DNA of 64,000 nt, from positions 12,620-76,619 of the forward strand of contig CAZSHX010000011.1 in the NCBI GenBank assembly GCA_964606895.1, read 5' to 3'. This document shows positions 56,910 to 64,000 of this stretch, piece by piece (position 1 is the first letter of the stretch; each line of letters starts with the position of its first letter). A program made the position numbers and the translations under genes. A model generated the notes under the pieces. It was not told the DNA's origin, ran no database searches, and saw nothing but the letters and a program-made list of their open reading frames with translations. This DNA comes from CAZSHX01 sp964606895 (GTDB taxonomy: Bacteria; Bacteroidota; Ignavibacteria; Kapaibacteriales; UBA2268).

Positions 56910-58784
56910 TTATTTCAATATTTTCAGTTCAACTCTTCGGTTTTTGGACTTTCCCGTTGCCGATAAATTCGGTGCGGCAGGCTCAAGGCTTCCCTTGGAC
57001 TGAGTAAGAATTCTCATCTTCGATATACCTTTTTCAACCAACAGCCGGATTAATTTTTCGTTCACATTGTCTGCCAGCTTTTTCTGTTCGTCGGTTGTAC
57101 CGGTATTGTCTGTATGAGTAATTATAACAACCTGAGCTTTGGGGTGCTTTTTCAAATACTTGACAACATCATTAATATAACTCTTCAGTTCAGTTTTGAT
57201 TTCCGGGTCTTTATTGCTGTCGTAATAATAAGTTTTCACCGTGTTTGGTTTAATCTTTGGTTTTGGTTTGGGCGGAGGCTGTATGGGAATAACCGAAGCA
57301 ATTTCCTTCTTCCTATGAATATCGAAATCAATTGAAACACTTAGAATTTCGGTTGATGAAGTATCAATTTTAAATGATTTGGTTTTAACCGGAACATCAG
57401 CACTTAAACTTTCCAGATCATCTTCATCAATCCATGCAAAATATTCGCCATAAGGAATGTCCTTCAAAGTGAATTTAAGGTTTTTGTCCAATGCCACCGA
57501 TTCATCATAAGTGCTGTCCACACTTTGCACGTGCATTTCTATCCCCGGAAGTAATTTCTTATTGATTCCTTCAAGATTTGTTAAGGTAGCATACAAAACG
57601 CCTTTTGGAATCTTCCTTTTTTCGATTTTTCTCTGATTCGAATTTTTTAGTTTTTGCTGAGCCGGCTTATCGGGCAGACTTTGGACGGCTTTATCTGTTA
57701 GACCTTTAGTCTCTGCAGGGTTTAAGTTGACAGCAATATCTTCCTTTTTGGGAATAGATTTTGTATTGTAAGTTAAAGTTTTATGGCAAGCAGGAGAGCA
57801 AGAACCGCCATTTTCATTTTTCTTGAAATTCATATCAAAATCCCAAGTACCGAATTTCACTCGTTCGTTTATCATTTTCTCATTAGAAGACCCGTGCATA
57901 TCGTGACACATCGAGCAGTTTCTGCCTTTACCCTTCATGATGTGCAAATTGTGAAGATTGGTCTGTCCGTTTCTGAATCCCGTTGCATTATCAGTTTTTT
58001 CACTCGTAATCAGTTTTTCATCGTGGCATTGGAAGCATAGTTTAAATGATTCTGCTTTTGATGAAACATAGTTTTTATCAGAAAATGGAATTTTAAGCAA
58101 TCCGTTAAATTTTGAAGTATGAGGCAGATGGCAATCACTGCAACCGTTGGCTGTGATTGGAGCATGTACGTACTTTCTGTTCGATTTTTCCTTGATGTTT
58201 GGAATAGTATATGATTTTGTTTTGATTGTCTTATTGTGGCAACTGAAACAAAGCTTAGGTTCTTCGTCCTTCAATAACTTTTTAATTTTGGAACTGTGCC
58301 CGTTATGGCAGGAAATGCAATTATCCTGCCGGACGGGTCCGTGAACGACAGAATCCTGCTTGATATTATCATGGCAGGACAAGCATATAACTTTGCCGTC
58401 GGTCAAATTCAGCAGATTTTTCTGATTCGAACTGTGAGGATTGTGGCAAGTCATACATTCTCCATCGTTAACAGGACTATGCATTGATTTCCCGTCTTTT
58501 TTAATCTCATGGCACTGAGTACACAAATCAGGTACTTTTGCCGAAAGTGCAAATTCCTTACCGGTATCCTCGGGATGCTTGTTGCCTGATTTTGTATGGC
58601 AAGTACCGCAATCCTCGAATGCAGGCGAATGTTTGTACTTGTTTTTGGTCATATCGCTGTGACAGCCCTGGGCAATACAACTGTTGGTTGTTTTGTCCTG
58701 AGGTATAACCTTTTCGTATCTGATGACCACAAAAAGAGCAACAAATAAGAATAAGAAAACGATTTGTGCTAAGTGTTTTTTCAA
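56910..58784 (-). CDS. Undecahaem c-type cytochrome fused to OmpA domain
   Basis: 624 residues. Signal or anchor helix (about 5-21), then nine CXXCH haem sites (Cys at 59, 88, 110, 134, 156, 179, 215, 250 and 290), plus one CX4CH (C36-C41) and one CX3CH (C329-C333). After a 100-residue Lys/Pro-rich linker comes a beta domain (about 385-500), and a complete OmpA C-terminal domain (about 515-624: HTDNTGTTDEQKKLADN...SATGKSKNRRVEL) that should hold peptidoglycan. It would thus be a periplasmic electron carrier tethered to the cell wall beside the barrel gene, whose stop it overlaps by four bases. Confidence 0.88.
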   Translation of the reverse strand: MKKHLAQIVFLFLFVALFVVIRYEKVIPQDKTTNSCIAQGCHSDMTKNKYKHSPAFEDCGTCHTKSGNKHPEDTGKEFALSAKVPDLCTQCHEIKKDGKSMHSPVNDGECMTCHNPHSSNQKNLLNLTDGKVICLSCHDNIKQDSVVHGPVRQDNCISCHNGHSSKIKKLLKDEEPKLCFSCHNKTIKTKSYTIPNIKEKSNRKYVHAPITANGCSDCHLPHTSKFNGLLKIPFSDKNYVSSKAESFKLCFQCHDEKLITSEKTDNATGFRNGQTNLHNLHIMKGKGRNCSMCHDMHGSSNEKMINERVKFGTWDFDMNFKKNENGGSCSPACHKTLTYNTKSIPKKEDIAVNLNPAETKGLTDKAVQSLPDKPAQQKLKNSNQRKIEKRKIPKGVLYATLTNLEGINKKLLPGIEMHVQSVDSTYDESVALDKNLKFTLKDIPYGEYFAWIDEDDLESLSADVPVKTKSFKIDTSSTEILSVSIDFDIHRKKEIASVIPIQPPPKPKPKIKPNTVKTYYYDSNKDPEIKTELKSYINDVVKYLKKHPKAQVVIITHTDNTGTTDEQKKLADNVNEKLIRLLVEKGISKMRILTQSKGSLEPAAPNLSATGKSKNRRVELKILK

Positions 58785-60745
58785 AATCTTCGTTCCAGTT
58801 TAATGAAAACGCTTCTGTAATCAGATTTTTCTGCATTTATTTTTCTAAAAAAAGTTTCAATTCCTGCTGAACAATAAATTTGGTAAATATTATATTTGAA
58901 TTCAGCTTTCAAATTAATAATATCCATAACATAGGTTGTGCTTTTCTGGGAATTATAAACACCTTCAATTCTTATTGACGATTTGTCCGTCAGCAAATAT
59001 TCCAGATTTGAGTTTATTTCTATAGCTTTCTGCTGAGTATTGGTTTCGGTATAAGTGTAATCCTGATAATTCCCATTTATTGCAAAAAAGAAAGCATTCC
59101 AAATCAAATCATTGTAATTCAAATAAAAACGTCTTGAATTGTAAGGTAAAATATTACTGTTATAAAACACAACTTCAGCACCTGCAGTTATTGAAGCGTA
59201 GGTTGATTGTATTCCGAACAGTTTTTGGTTAATTACTCTTAGGATAGGAGTAGTTTTCAAATCCAAATTACTATTATCAGTAAAAATCAGATTTGTATGA
59301 ATCTCAAGCAGATTTTTCAATATACTCCATCTTCCGTCAAAGCTATGGGTTAGCGTAATATAATTATACGGATTTGACTTGCTTATAACATAATCCACAA
59401 AAATACTTCCGCCATCAGGAATTAGTCCGCCGATAATTCTTCTAATTTCAAGAAAGCCGCCCTGAGCTATCAGGCGATAGTCAATATTGTTTTTGTAGAT
59501 AATTGAACCGTTGTTATTTCTGACAACCACGGATTCAATATCAATATTAGGATTTTTAATCAAAACGATTCTTCCGTCATTCAAAGTATATTCATCATTT
59601 TGTATAGTTATTTTTTTTGTATCGCTTACTCTTTTTTCCTTATTTCCTCTCAATTCATAATTCATAAAAAGCATTCCTGACAGAAGAGTCATCTTCTGAT
59701 AGTTCAACCCTAAAGCGGCTATAGTCTTAATTTCTTCAAATTCATTATTCTTTATGTCGTAGTTTTGAAAAAAAGTATAAGTATGCAAACTTGCATAAAG
59801 CTGATGTTCCAATCTTACCATCGGATTGTGAATTAAATTCGATATGCCGTTTTGATTAAATTGCGAATATTGATAATTAGTGAATAATCTGAAATCCTCT
59901 GGAAAAATAATATTCAAACTGAGATTTTCATCTATTCTGTCCAGTTGCTGATAACCTTCAATTTTTTGCAAAGTAAGAAATGAACTGAAAGTGTTCTTCT
60001 TTTCTTTATCGAAGAAAACTTTATTATTCAGAACAACATCCGAAATTTTATTTCTAATCTTTTCGCTTCCTGTTGTATTGCTCTTAGTATCGTTTATGGA
60101 TAATGAAAGGGTGTTTTCGTTGAATGAACCAACATTCAGATTTGTGTTTGCCAAAATTATTTTGCTGTTATTCGAATATTTTCTTTTTGTCAGCAATTCT
60201 GTTTGGTCCCATTTCGTGTTGTTGTAGCCAACAGTTACGGGCATGAAATTGTTAATGAAATTTACGGTGCCGCCATAACCGCTTGTAAACATTTCCAGAT
60301 CATTAGCCTGGTCGCGGCTGGTATAGCTTTTGCCTGAATTTGTAAATAAATTCAGGTTAATCGGCAGTGCTTTCAGAATTGTTGCATTTATATTATAACC
60401 TTCGGCATTAACAGACTCACTCCTATTCGGCAGAATTATATAATTTTCTTTGTGGGCACCCGGATTGTAGTTGAGTCCAATTCCTAATTCCATAAAATTT
60501 GGATGCCAGAGATAATTGTTTGTATTTAAATTGAACATTCCCGTGTAGAGATAAGACTCCATCCTGCTTTTGAAGTTATTTCTCTGTTCGTCATATTGAG
60601 TACGGTACTGCCCCAATAAACTCATCGAACCGTTTGCGGATTTGATATGAAAAAGACCTAAATCCAATAAATTTTCCTCTGCAGACATATAAGAAGCAGA
60701 AATCAAAAATATGAATATTGGCAATATGGTTCTAAAGTTATTCAT
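58781..60745 (-). CDS. Predicted outer-membrane barrel of the cytochrome locus
   Basis: 654 residues. Signal peptide (cleavage after MSAE, about 22). The rest is amphipathic strands rich in Asn, Tyr and Phe, ending in KLERRF with a terminal Phe, the BAM signature. The size matches the MtrB/PioB-type porins (about 600-700 residues) that sheath cytochromes, although I see no sequence motif that proves kinship. Position between two multihaem cytochrome genes, with 9- and minus-4-base junctions, is the main support for that role. Confidence 0.72.
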   Translation of the reverse strand: MNNFRTILPIFIFLISASYMSAEENLLDLGLFHIKSANGSMSLLGQYRTQYDEQRNNFKSRMESYLYTGMFNLNTNNYLWHPNFMELGIGLNYNPGAHKENYIILPNRSESVNAEGYNINATILKALPINLNLFTNSGKSYTSRDQANDLEMFTSGYGGTVNFINNFMPVTVGYNNTKWDQTELLTKRKYSNNSKIILANTNLNVGSFNENTLSLSINDTKSNTTGSEKIRNKISDVVLNNKVFFDKEKKNTFSSFLTLQKIEGYQQLDRIDENLSLNIIFPEDFRLFTNYQYSQFNQNGISNLIHNPMVRLEHQLYASLHTYTFFQNYDIKNNEFEEIKTIAALGLNYQKMTLLSGMLFMNYELRGNKEKRVSDTKKITIQNDEYTLNDGRIVLIKNPNIDIESVVVRNNNGSIIYKNNIDYRLIAQGGFLEIRRIIGGLIPDGGSIFVDYVISKSNPYNYITLTHSFDGRWSILKNLLEIHTNLIFTDNSNLDLKTTPILRVINQKLFGIQSTYASITAGAEVVFYNSNILPYNSRRFYLNYNDLIWNAFFFAINGNYQDYTYTETNTQQKAIEINSNLEYLLTDKSSIRIEGVYNSQKSTTYVMDIINLKAEFKYNIYQIYCSAGIETFFRKINAEKSDYRSVFIKLERRF

Positions 60746-60754
60746 CAGCAGGTT

Positions 60755-61318
60755 CTAACGTTGAAGCGTCCTTTCTGTCCCTCCGTGCGGATTATGGCAA
60801 TCCCAGCATTTTGTGTCGCCGATTCCCGAGTGGACATCATTTGATAAAACATCAGACTGCTGGTGGCATTTGAAACATAGTTTCTGATTGTCTGAAACCA
60901 ATAATTTCTTGAAATCTGATGAATGAGGGCTATGGCATTCTGTACAATATCCCGAAGCAACCGGACCATGAACAACTTTGAATTTCGATTCGAAGCTTTC
61001 GTGGCATGTATAGCACAAATCGGGTTGTTTGCTTTTCAGTTTGTAAGAGTTATTCATCTGGTGGCACCCGTCGCAGGCTTTTTCCTCGTAGGGAGGGTGC
61101 ATAACCAACGTCTTTATTGCGTTCTTAGCAACTAATTCTTTCTCGGGTTTAGAGACATTCGCAGAATCTTTTGTTTTTTCTGTTTTATGCGGGTCCGGAA
61201 CTCCATCGAAGAAAAAAGACAAAACACCATATTTTGTTTCCGGAGAGCAGGAAACAAGGATAATTAAGATTAGTAAAAACAATGATAATCTATATAAATT
61301 TGGTAATTTTCTTTTCAA
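60755..61318 (-). CDS. Pentahaem c-type cytochrome lipoprotein
   Basis: 187 residues from a TTG at 61318. This start makes a regular lipoprotein signal (MKRKLPNLYRL...LVSC, lipid Cys at 24) and leaves 10 bases after the upstream stop; the longer start at 61390 would overlap that gene by 62 bases and spoil the signal. Five CXXCH sites: CDGCH, CYTCH, CTECH, CFKCH and CWDCH, with doubled-CXXCH spacing and HGPV/HSPHSS elements. Lipid anchoring suits the outer membrane next to the barrel. Confidence 0.88.
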   Translation of the reverse strand: MKRKLPNLYRLSLFLLILIILVSCSPETKYGVLSFFFDGVPDPHKTEKTKDSANVSKPEKELVAKNAIKTLVMHPPYEEKACDGCHQMNNSYKLKSKQPDLCYTCHESFESKFKVVHGPVASGYCTECHSPHSSDFKKLLVSDNQKLCFKCHQQSDVLSNDVHSGIGDTKCWDCHNPHGGTERTLQR

Positions 61319-61328
61319 CGATTTATTT

Positions 61329-62396
61329 TTATTTTGGTTCAACAAATCCGTAAACGCTGACTTTGTCAGGTCCAAACTGATTCGTAACAAAAATCAGGTA
61401 CTTCAGTTTAAATGATTCATGAACGTACTTCCGGAAATATTCCAGATTGTTATAGTCAATGACTACCTTTGCAGGCAGATACATATAGCCCGGTCCTTTG
61501 TAACTTCCACCGAAAAACAAAAGCAAGGTTCCGGTAGAATCAAATATTTGAACATTTTCGAATGCGGCATCAACCGCATATAAGTTTCTGTCATTATCCA
61601 GGGCTATTCCTTTAGGTCTTGCAAATTGTCCTATTTGCTTGCCTAACTCTCCGACATTACGAACAAAATTTCCCTTTAAATCATATACCTTAATAACGAA
61701 TTCGCCTGCATCAGTAACATATATTCCGTTGTCATCAACTAAAATGTTTGTCGGCGAATGAGCAAATGCTGTATCGGTTTCTGCTACATCCGGGAAAGAA
61801 TTTACAAGTTCATAATTCTTCTTTGAAAATATTTTGACCTTATGGTCTTTTATATCAGTAACATATATCAAATCATTTTTAACATAAACATCAGTTGGCT
61901 TTATGAGTTCGTTGAACCCAAAGCTTCTCACATATTGAAGTTGTTTGTCAAATTGAATTATGTCTTTTCTGTCCACATCAACTATATACAAAAGATTTTC
62001 ATCATCAACAAAACAATTAAGCGGTTTTTTGAACTCACCCAGTCCGCCGGGTTTAAAATATTCAAATGTATTTTCAGATAGGTTAATTATTTCTAACCCA
62101 CCCAATTTTGTGTCGCTTACAAATATTTTGTCTTTTGTAACCGCTAATCCGTAAGGTTTTAAAATAGGCAGAACACTTTCGCCGCCAATGATAAGTTTCA
62201 TAAACCCGGATCTGGCACCAACAATATCAGTCGAGGACGAAAAGCTCATCAGATATTGGATTTTTGTCGGTTCGGGAGGAGCCGGAAAAATAACAAGTGA
62301 GTTCAAGTCTTGTTTGCTTACTTTATTTGAGCAGGAATTAAACAGTACTACTGCAAAAATGAGGATTATCAGTTTTGTAAATCTATCGAGTTTCAT
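61329..62396 (-). CDS. NHL-repeat (six-bladed propeller) lipoprotein
   Basis: 355 residues with lipobox LFNSC (Cys at 22). About six NHL-type blades follow (KPYGLAVTKDKIFVSDTKLGGLEIINL; KPTDVYVKNDLIYVTD; RPKGIALDNDRNLYAVDAAFENVQIFD), each ending in a hydrophobic-D pattern. NHL propellers bind proteins or ligands rather than electrons. It is first in the four-gene run with two cytochromes and a barrel, so I infer a docking or assembly part of that complex. Confidence 0.85.
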   Translation of the reverse strand: MKLDRFTKLIILIFAVVLFNSCSNKVSKQDLNSLVIFPAPPEPTKIQYLMSFSSSTDIVGARSGFMKLIIGGESVLPILKPYGLAVTKDKIFVSDTKLGGLEIINLSENTFEYFKPGGLGEFKKPLNCFVDDENLLYIVDVDRKDIIQFDKQLQYVRSFGFNELIKPTDVYVKNDLIYVTDIKDHKVKIFSKKNYELVNSFPDVAETDTAFAHSPTNILVDDNGIYVTDAGEFVIKVYDLKGNFVRNVGELGKQIGQFARPKGIALDNDRNLYAVDAAFENVQIFDSTGTLLLFFGGSYKGPGYMYLPAKVVIDYNNLEYFRKYVHESFKLKYLIFVTNQFGPDKVSVYGFVEPK

Positions 62397-62416
62397 ATCG
62401 ATATTTTGTAAGTAAG

Positions 62417-62447
62417 AAAAAAGGGCATTGAAGAATGCCCCTTTTTA
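62417..62447 (-). terminator. Terminator between tetrahaem gene and conduit genes
   Basis: On the minus strand AAAAAGGGGCATT pairs with AATGCCCTTTTTT and is followed by a T run. It lies 20 bases after the tetrahaem gene and 20 bases before the next start, leaving little room for a new promoter, so partial read-through is likely. Confidence 0.85.
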
Positions 62448-62467
62448 AAAACGTATTTACGTTTGTC

Positions 62468-63094
62468 TTATTTGATGTGGCATGTTAAGCATAACTGGCT
62501 TCCGGTGTTCGATTTTAATAGCATTTTGGTGGAAGCCTGCCCACCATGAGCATCGTGACATGAAGCACACTGAACTTTACCATTCTCAAGCAAACTTGAA
62601 ATTGTTGTATGTCCGCCTGTAAAACCTGAAATGGTAGTACTTGTGGCGTTATATTGTGCTGTGTTAGCATTATATGTCATTGAAATCGGATGGTCATTGG
62701 ATAAATCCGTACCTAACAGTGAAGTACCTGTCAAATAATGAGTACCGGTTGTTGTTGTTCCGAAATTCTCCAAAGCAACAGTTCCGTCATGACAGCTTAA
62801 GCAAAGTTTTGCAGAGCCGGAAGGTTGGGCTGTTGTCGAGTCGAGAGTTGTACTGCTATATAATGTATAGTTAGTGATGGCAGAAGCTGTGTGGTTCCAT
62901 AATGGAGCCTGTGTGATAGCCTTTGCATTGTGTGGTGTATGGCATGGTTCGCAAATTTCAGCACCGGAATTCCAAGCTGAATATGAAGCATTGCTGAAAT
63001 CATGTTTTGAGCCGCTGATTCCTGCATTGCCTTTAATGGCAAAGATGAAGAAAGCGATAGCAATTACGGCAATGATAGGTTTATAAAAACGCAT
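62468..63094 (-). CDS. Tetrahaem c-type cytochrome
   Basis: 208 residues from the ATG at 63094, with GGAG 7 bases upstream. Signal peptide (cleavage near KGNAG, about 24-26). Four CXXCH sites: CEPCH, CLSCH, CASCH and CLTCH, the last three residues from the end. His-rich motifs (HTPHN, HDAHGG) fit bis-His doubled-CXXCH periplasmic cytochromes. The low-complexity Thr/Ser-rich middle (about 75-160) may be an insertion between haem pairs. Likely a soluble periplasmic shuttle feeding the downstream complex. Confidence 0.9.
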   Translation of the reverse strand: MRFYKPIIAVIAIAFFIFAIKGNAGISGSKHDFSNASYSAWNSGAEICEPCHTPHNAKAITQAPLWNHTASAITNYTLYSSTTLDSTTAQPSGSAKLCLSCHDGTVALENFGTTTTGTHYLTGTSLLGTDLSNDHPISMTYNANTAQYNATSTTISGFTGGHTTISSLLENGKVQCASCHDAHGGQASTKMLLKSNTGSQLCLTCHIK

Positions 63095-63106
63095 AATAAT
63101 CTCCAA

Positions 63107-63564
63107 AAAAAATAAAAAAAAACATTTAGCTGCAAAATAAACAAATCAAAAAACTTAAAATCAATTAACAGATGTTAAATGTCCGGTACAAAAATAGTAC
63201 GAATATTTACATTATGCAAGCACACATTGAATACATAAATTGATTTAGATAGTACCAAAATATTATAATTTAGAAAAATAATTTTGTAATGTTATAATAT
63301 ATTTCATAAGTCCATATTATAAAGCTTGATTACATTTATATTATTTTGTAGCAATTTTGATTTCACAAGAAATATTCTTATCGCAATAAACAAATGAGTT
63401 ACATAATTTCTTTTAGAACTAGCTAGCTAATGTGCGTTTTTTGTACTTTAGCAATTGCCAATCTTTAATCAAGGCAAAATATTATGTTATATAAGACTTA
63501 GTTTTGCTGGAGTTTTTGTGTGCTTGAAGTGGAAAGAATGTCAGTGGTTCATAAATCAGATATA
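63107..63564. other. AT-rich region upstream of the tetrahaem gene
   Basis: About 460 bases with no gene I can support. It contains the candidate promoter at 63189-63220; the rest is featureless. Confidence 0.5.
63189..63220 (-). promoter_or_regulatory. Candidate promoter of the cytochrome locus
   Basis: Minus strand: CTTG (63220-63217), 20 bases, TATTTTTG (63196-63189), fitting TTTG/TAnnTTTG except one base. The leader to the tetrahaem start would be about 90 bases. Confidence 0.42.
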
Positions 63565-63606
63565 TTTTTTTCACTCATCCGATAAATTACATCACCGGAT
63601 GAGTGA
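63565..63606 (-). terminator. Terminator of the small helix-turn-helix gene
   Basis: TCACTCATCCG (63571-63581) and CGGATGAGTGA (63596-63606) form a perfect 11-bp stem; on the minus strand a T run follows (63571-63565). Confidence 0.88.
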
Positions 63607-63619
63607 GAAATTTGGTAAA

Positions 63620-63793
63620 TCATGATATAGCGGCTTTAATCTTTTTTGCGGACTCTTCGGAATAATAAGCACAGGGTCCTTTTTTCATATCCGGTTCAAT
63701 CTTCAGAGCTTCGATGGCTTTTTTGACTTTTCCGGCTGAAACACCGAATTTTTCAGCCAGTTTCGTTGATGTGAGCATTTCTGATTCTGCCAT
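63620..63793 (-). CDS. Small helix-turn-helix-like protein
   Basis: 57 residues, beginning MAESEMLTSTKLAEKFGVSA and ending in KKIKAAIS. AAAGG lies 8 bases before the ATG, and a strong terminator follows the stop, so it is a real single gene. The LAEKFGVSAGKVKKAIEAL segment looks like a helix-turn-helix; the following GPCAYYSEESAKKIKAA resembles the end of MerR-like or excisionase-like folds. No regulator family can be named with certainty. Confidence 0.75.
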   Translation of the reverse strand: MAESEMLTSTKLAEKFGVSAGKVKKAIEALKIEPDMKKGPCAYYSEESAKKIKAAIS

Positions 63794-63885
63794 TTTTTAT
63801 ACCTTTGATAAAGTTGATAAAAACTAAAAATCCAATTTAATTAACTGACAAATAAAAACCAAGAATAAATGTTTTCCACAAATTA

Positions 63886-63917
63886 TTTGGTTAAAAAGCA
63901 AATTAATGCTATTTTTG
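63886..63917 (+). promoter_or_regulatory. Promoter of tRNA-Gln
   Basis: TTTG (63886-63889), 20 bases, TATTTTTG (63910-63917): an exact match to the Bacteroidota consensus, ending 22 bases before the tRNA. This is the clearest promoter in the window. Confidence 0.6.
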
Positions 63918-63939
63918 TAGTTCGGATTTTTTGAAATAT

Positions 63940-64000
63940 TGGGATGTCGCCAAGTGGTAAGGCATCGGCCTTTGGAGCCGACATCCGCAGGTTCGAATCC
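63940..64000 (+). tRNA. tRNA-Gln (anticodon TTG), cut by the window end
   Basis: Acceptor 5' strand TGGGATG, D arm around GCCAAGTGGTAAGGC, anticodon stem TCGGC/GCCGA with loop CTTTGGA (anticodon TTG), and T-arm GCAGGTTCGAATCC. About a dozen bases of the 3' end lie beyond the window. Confidence 0.95.

Noticed and set aside
60755..61390. Longer pentahaem cytochrome starting at 61390
   Set aside because: It would overlap the NHL gene by 62 bases and put 24 extra polar residues before the signal peptide; the TTG at 61318 fits better.

Overview
AT-rich chromosomal segment from a Gram-negative bacterium of the Bacteroidota / FCB group, with a draft-assembly gap of ten Ns at 12640-12649. The lineage is inferred from four signs: two proteins end in type A type IX secretion (T9SS) sorting domains; there is a PorD-type (DUF4835) protein; several intergenic regions carry TTTG/TAnnTTTG promoter elements (best before the tRNA-Gln, secG and rarA); and there are several outer-membrane barrels with terminal aromatic residues. 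The many multihaem c-type cytochromes and very large PAS kinases point to an environmental, anaerobic or respiratory-flexible member such as the Ignavibacteria/Kapabacteria side of the group. That finer placement is a guess.

Layout. 1-2765: a 5'-truncated unknown gene, an 0.8-kb non-coding stretch with decayed repeats, and a coiled-coil gene. 2942-4738: pirin and the GTPase Era. 4860-13735 (minus): a block of giant PAS sensor kinases; the middle one is interrupted by the assembly gap next to a damaged PAS segment. 14414-21246: a secreted zincin-like lipoprotein, an orphaned antitoxin with only the tail of its PIN toxin, an ECF sigma factor with a membrane partner carrying a T9SS sorting domain, and two tandem lipoproteins. 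21404-24818: tyrS-smpB, a soluble receiver-kinase and secG. 24958-31401 (minus): a substrate-binding-domain hybrid kinase in an operon with a CocE-type hydrolase and a DUF1579 protein. 31691-38629: a stand-alone GGQ release-factor-like protein, pepD with a PqqD-like gene, clpC, rarA and an Rrf2 regulator. 38746-43949: kinase, lytic transglycosylase and a TPR/GT-C-like membrane protein in one run.

43993-56706: an HhH domain fused to a predicted outer-membrane barrel, a second barrel, PorD, a 1595-residue T9SS-exported FN3 protein with a small secreted partner, a second TPR/GT-C-like membrane protein and rimO. 56910-63094 (minus): the most interesting locus. It encodes a tetrahaem cytochrome, an NHL-propeller lipoprotein, a pentahaem lipoprotein, a 654-residue predicted barrel and an 11-haem cytochrome fused to an OmpA peptidoglycan-binding domain. 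This has the parts of a porin-cytochrome electron conduit across the outer membrane. The window ends with a 57-residue helix-turn-helix-like gene and a truncated tRNA-Gln.

How the parts relate: housekeeping genes (era, tyrS, smpB, secG, clpC, rarA, rimO) alternate with envelope and signalling genes. At least five large sensor kinases, the ECF system and T9SS cargo suggest heavy investment in sensing and building the cell surface. The cytochrome locus suggests respiration that reaches the cell exterior.
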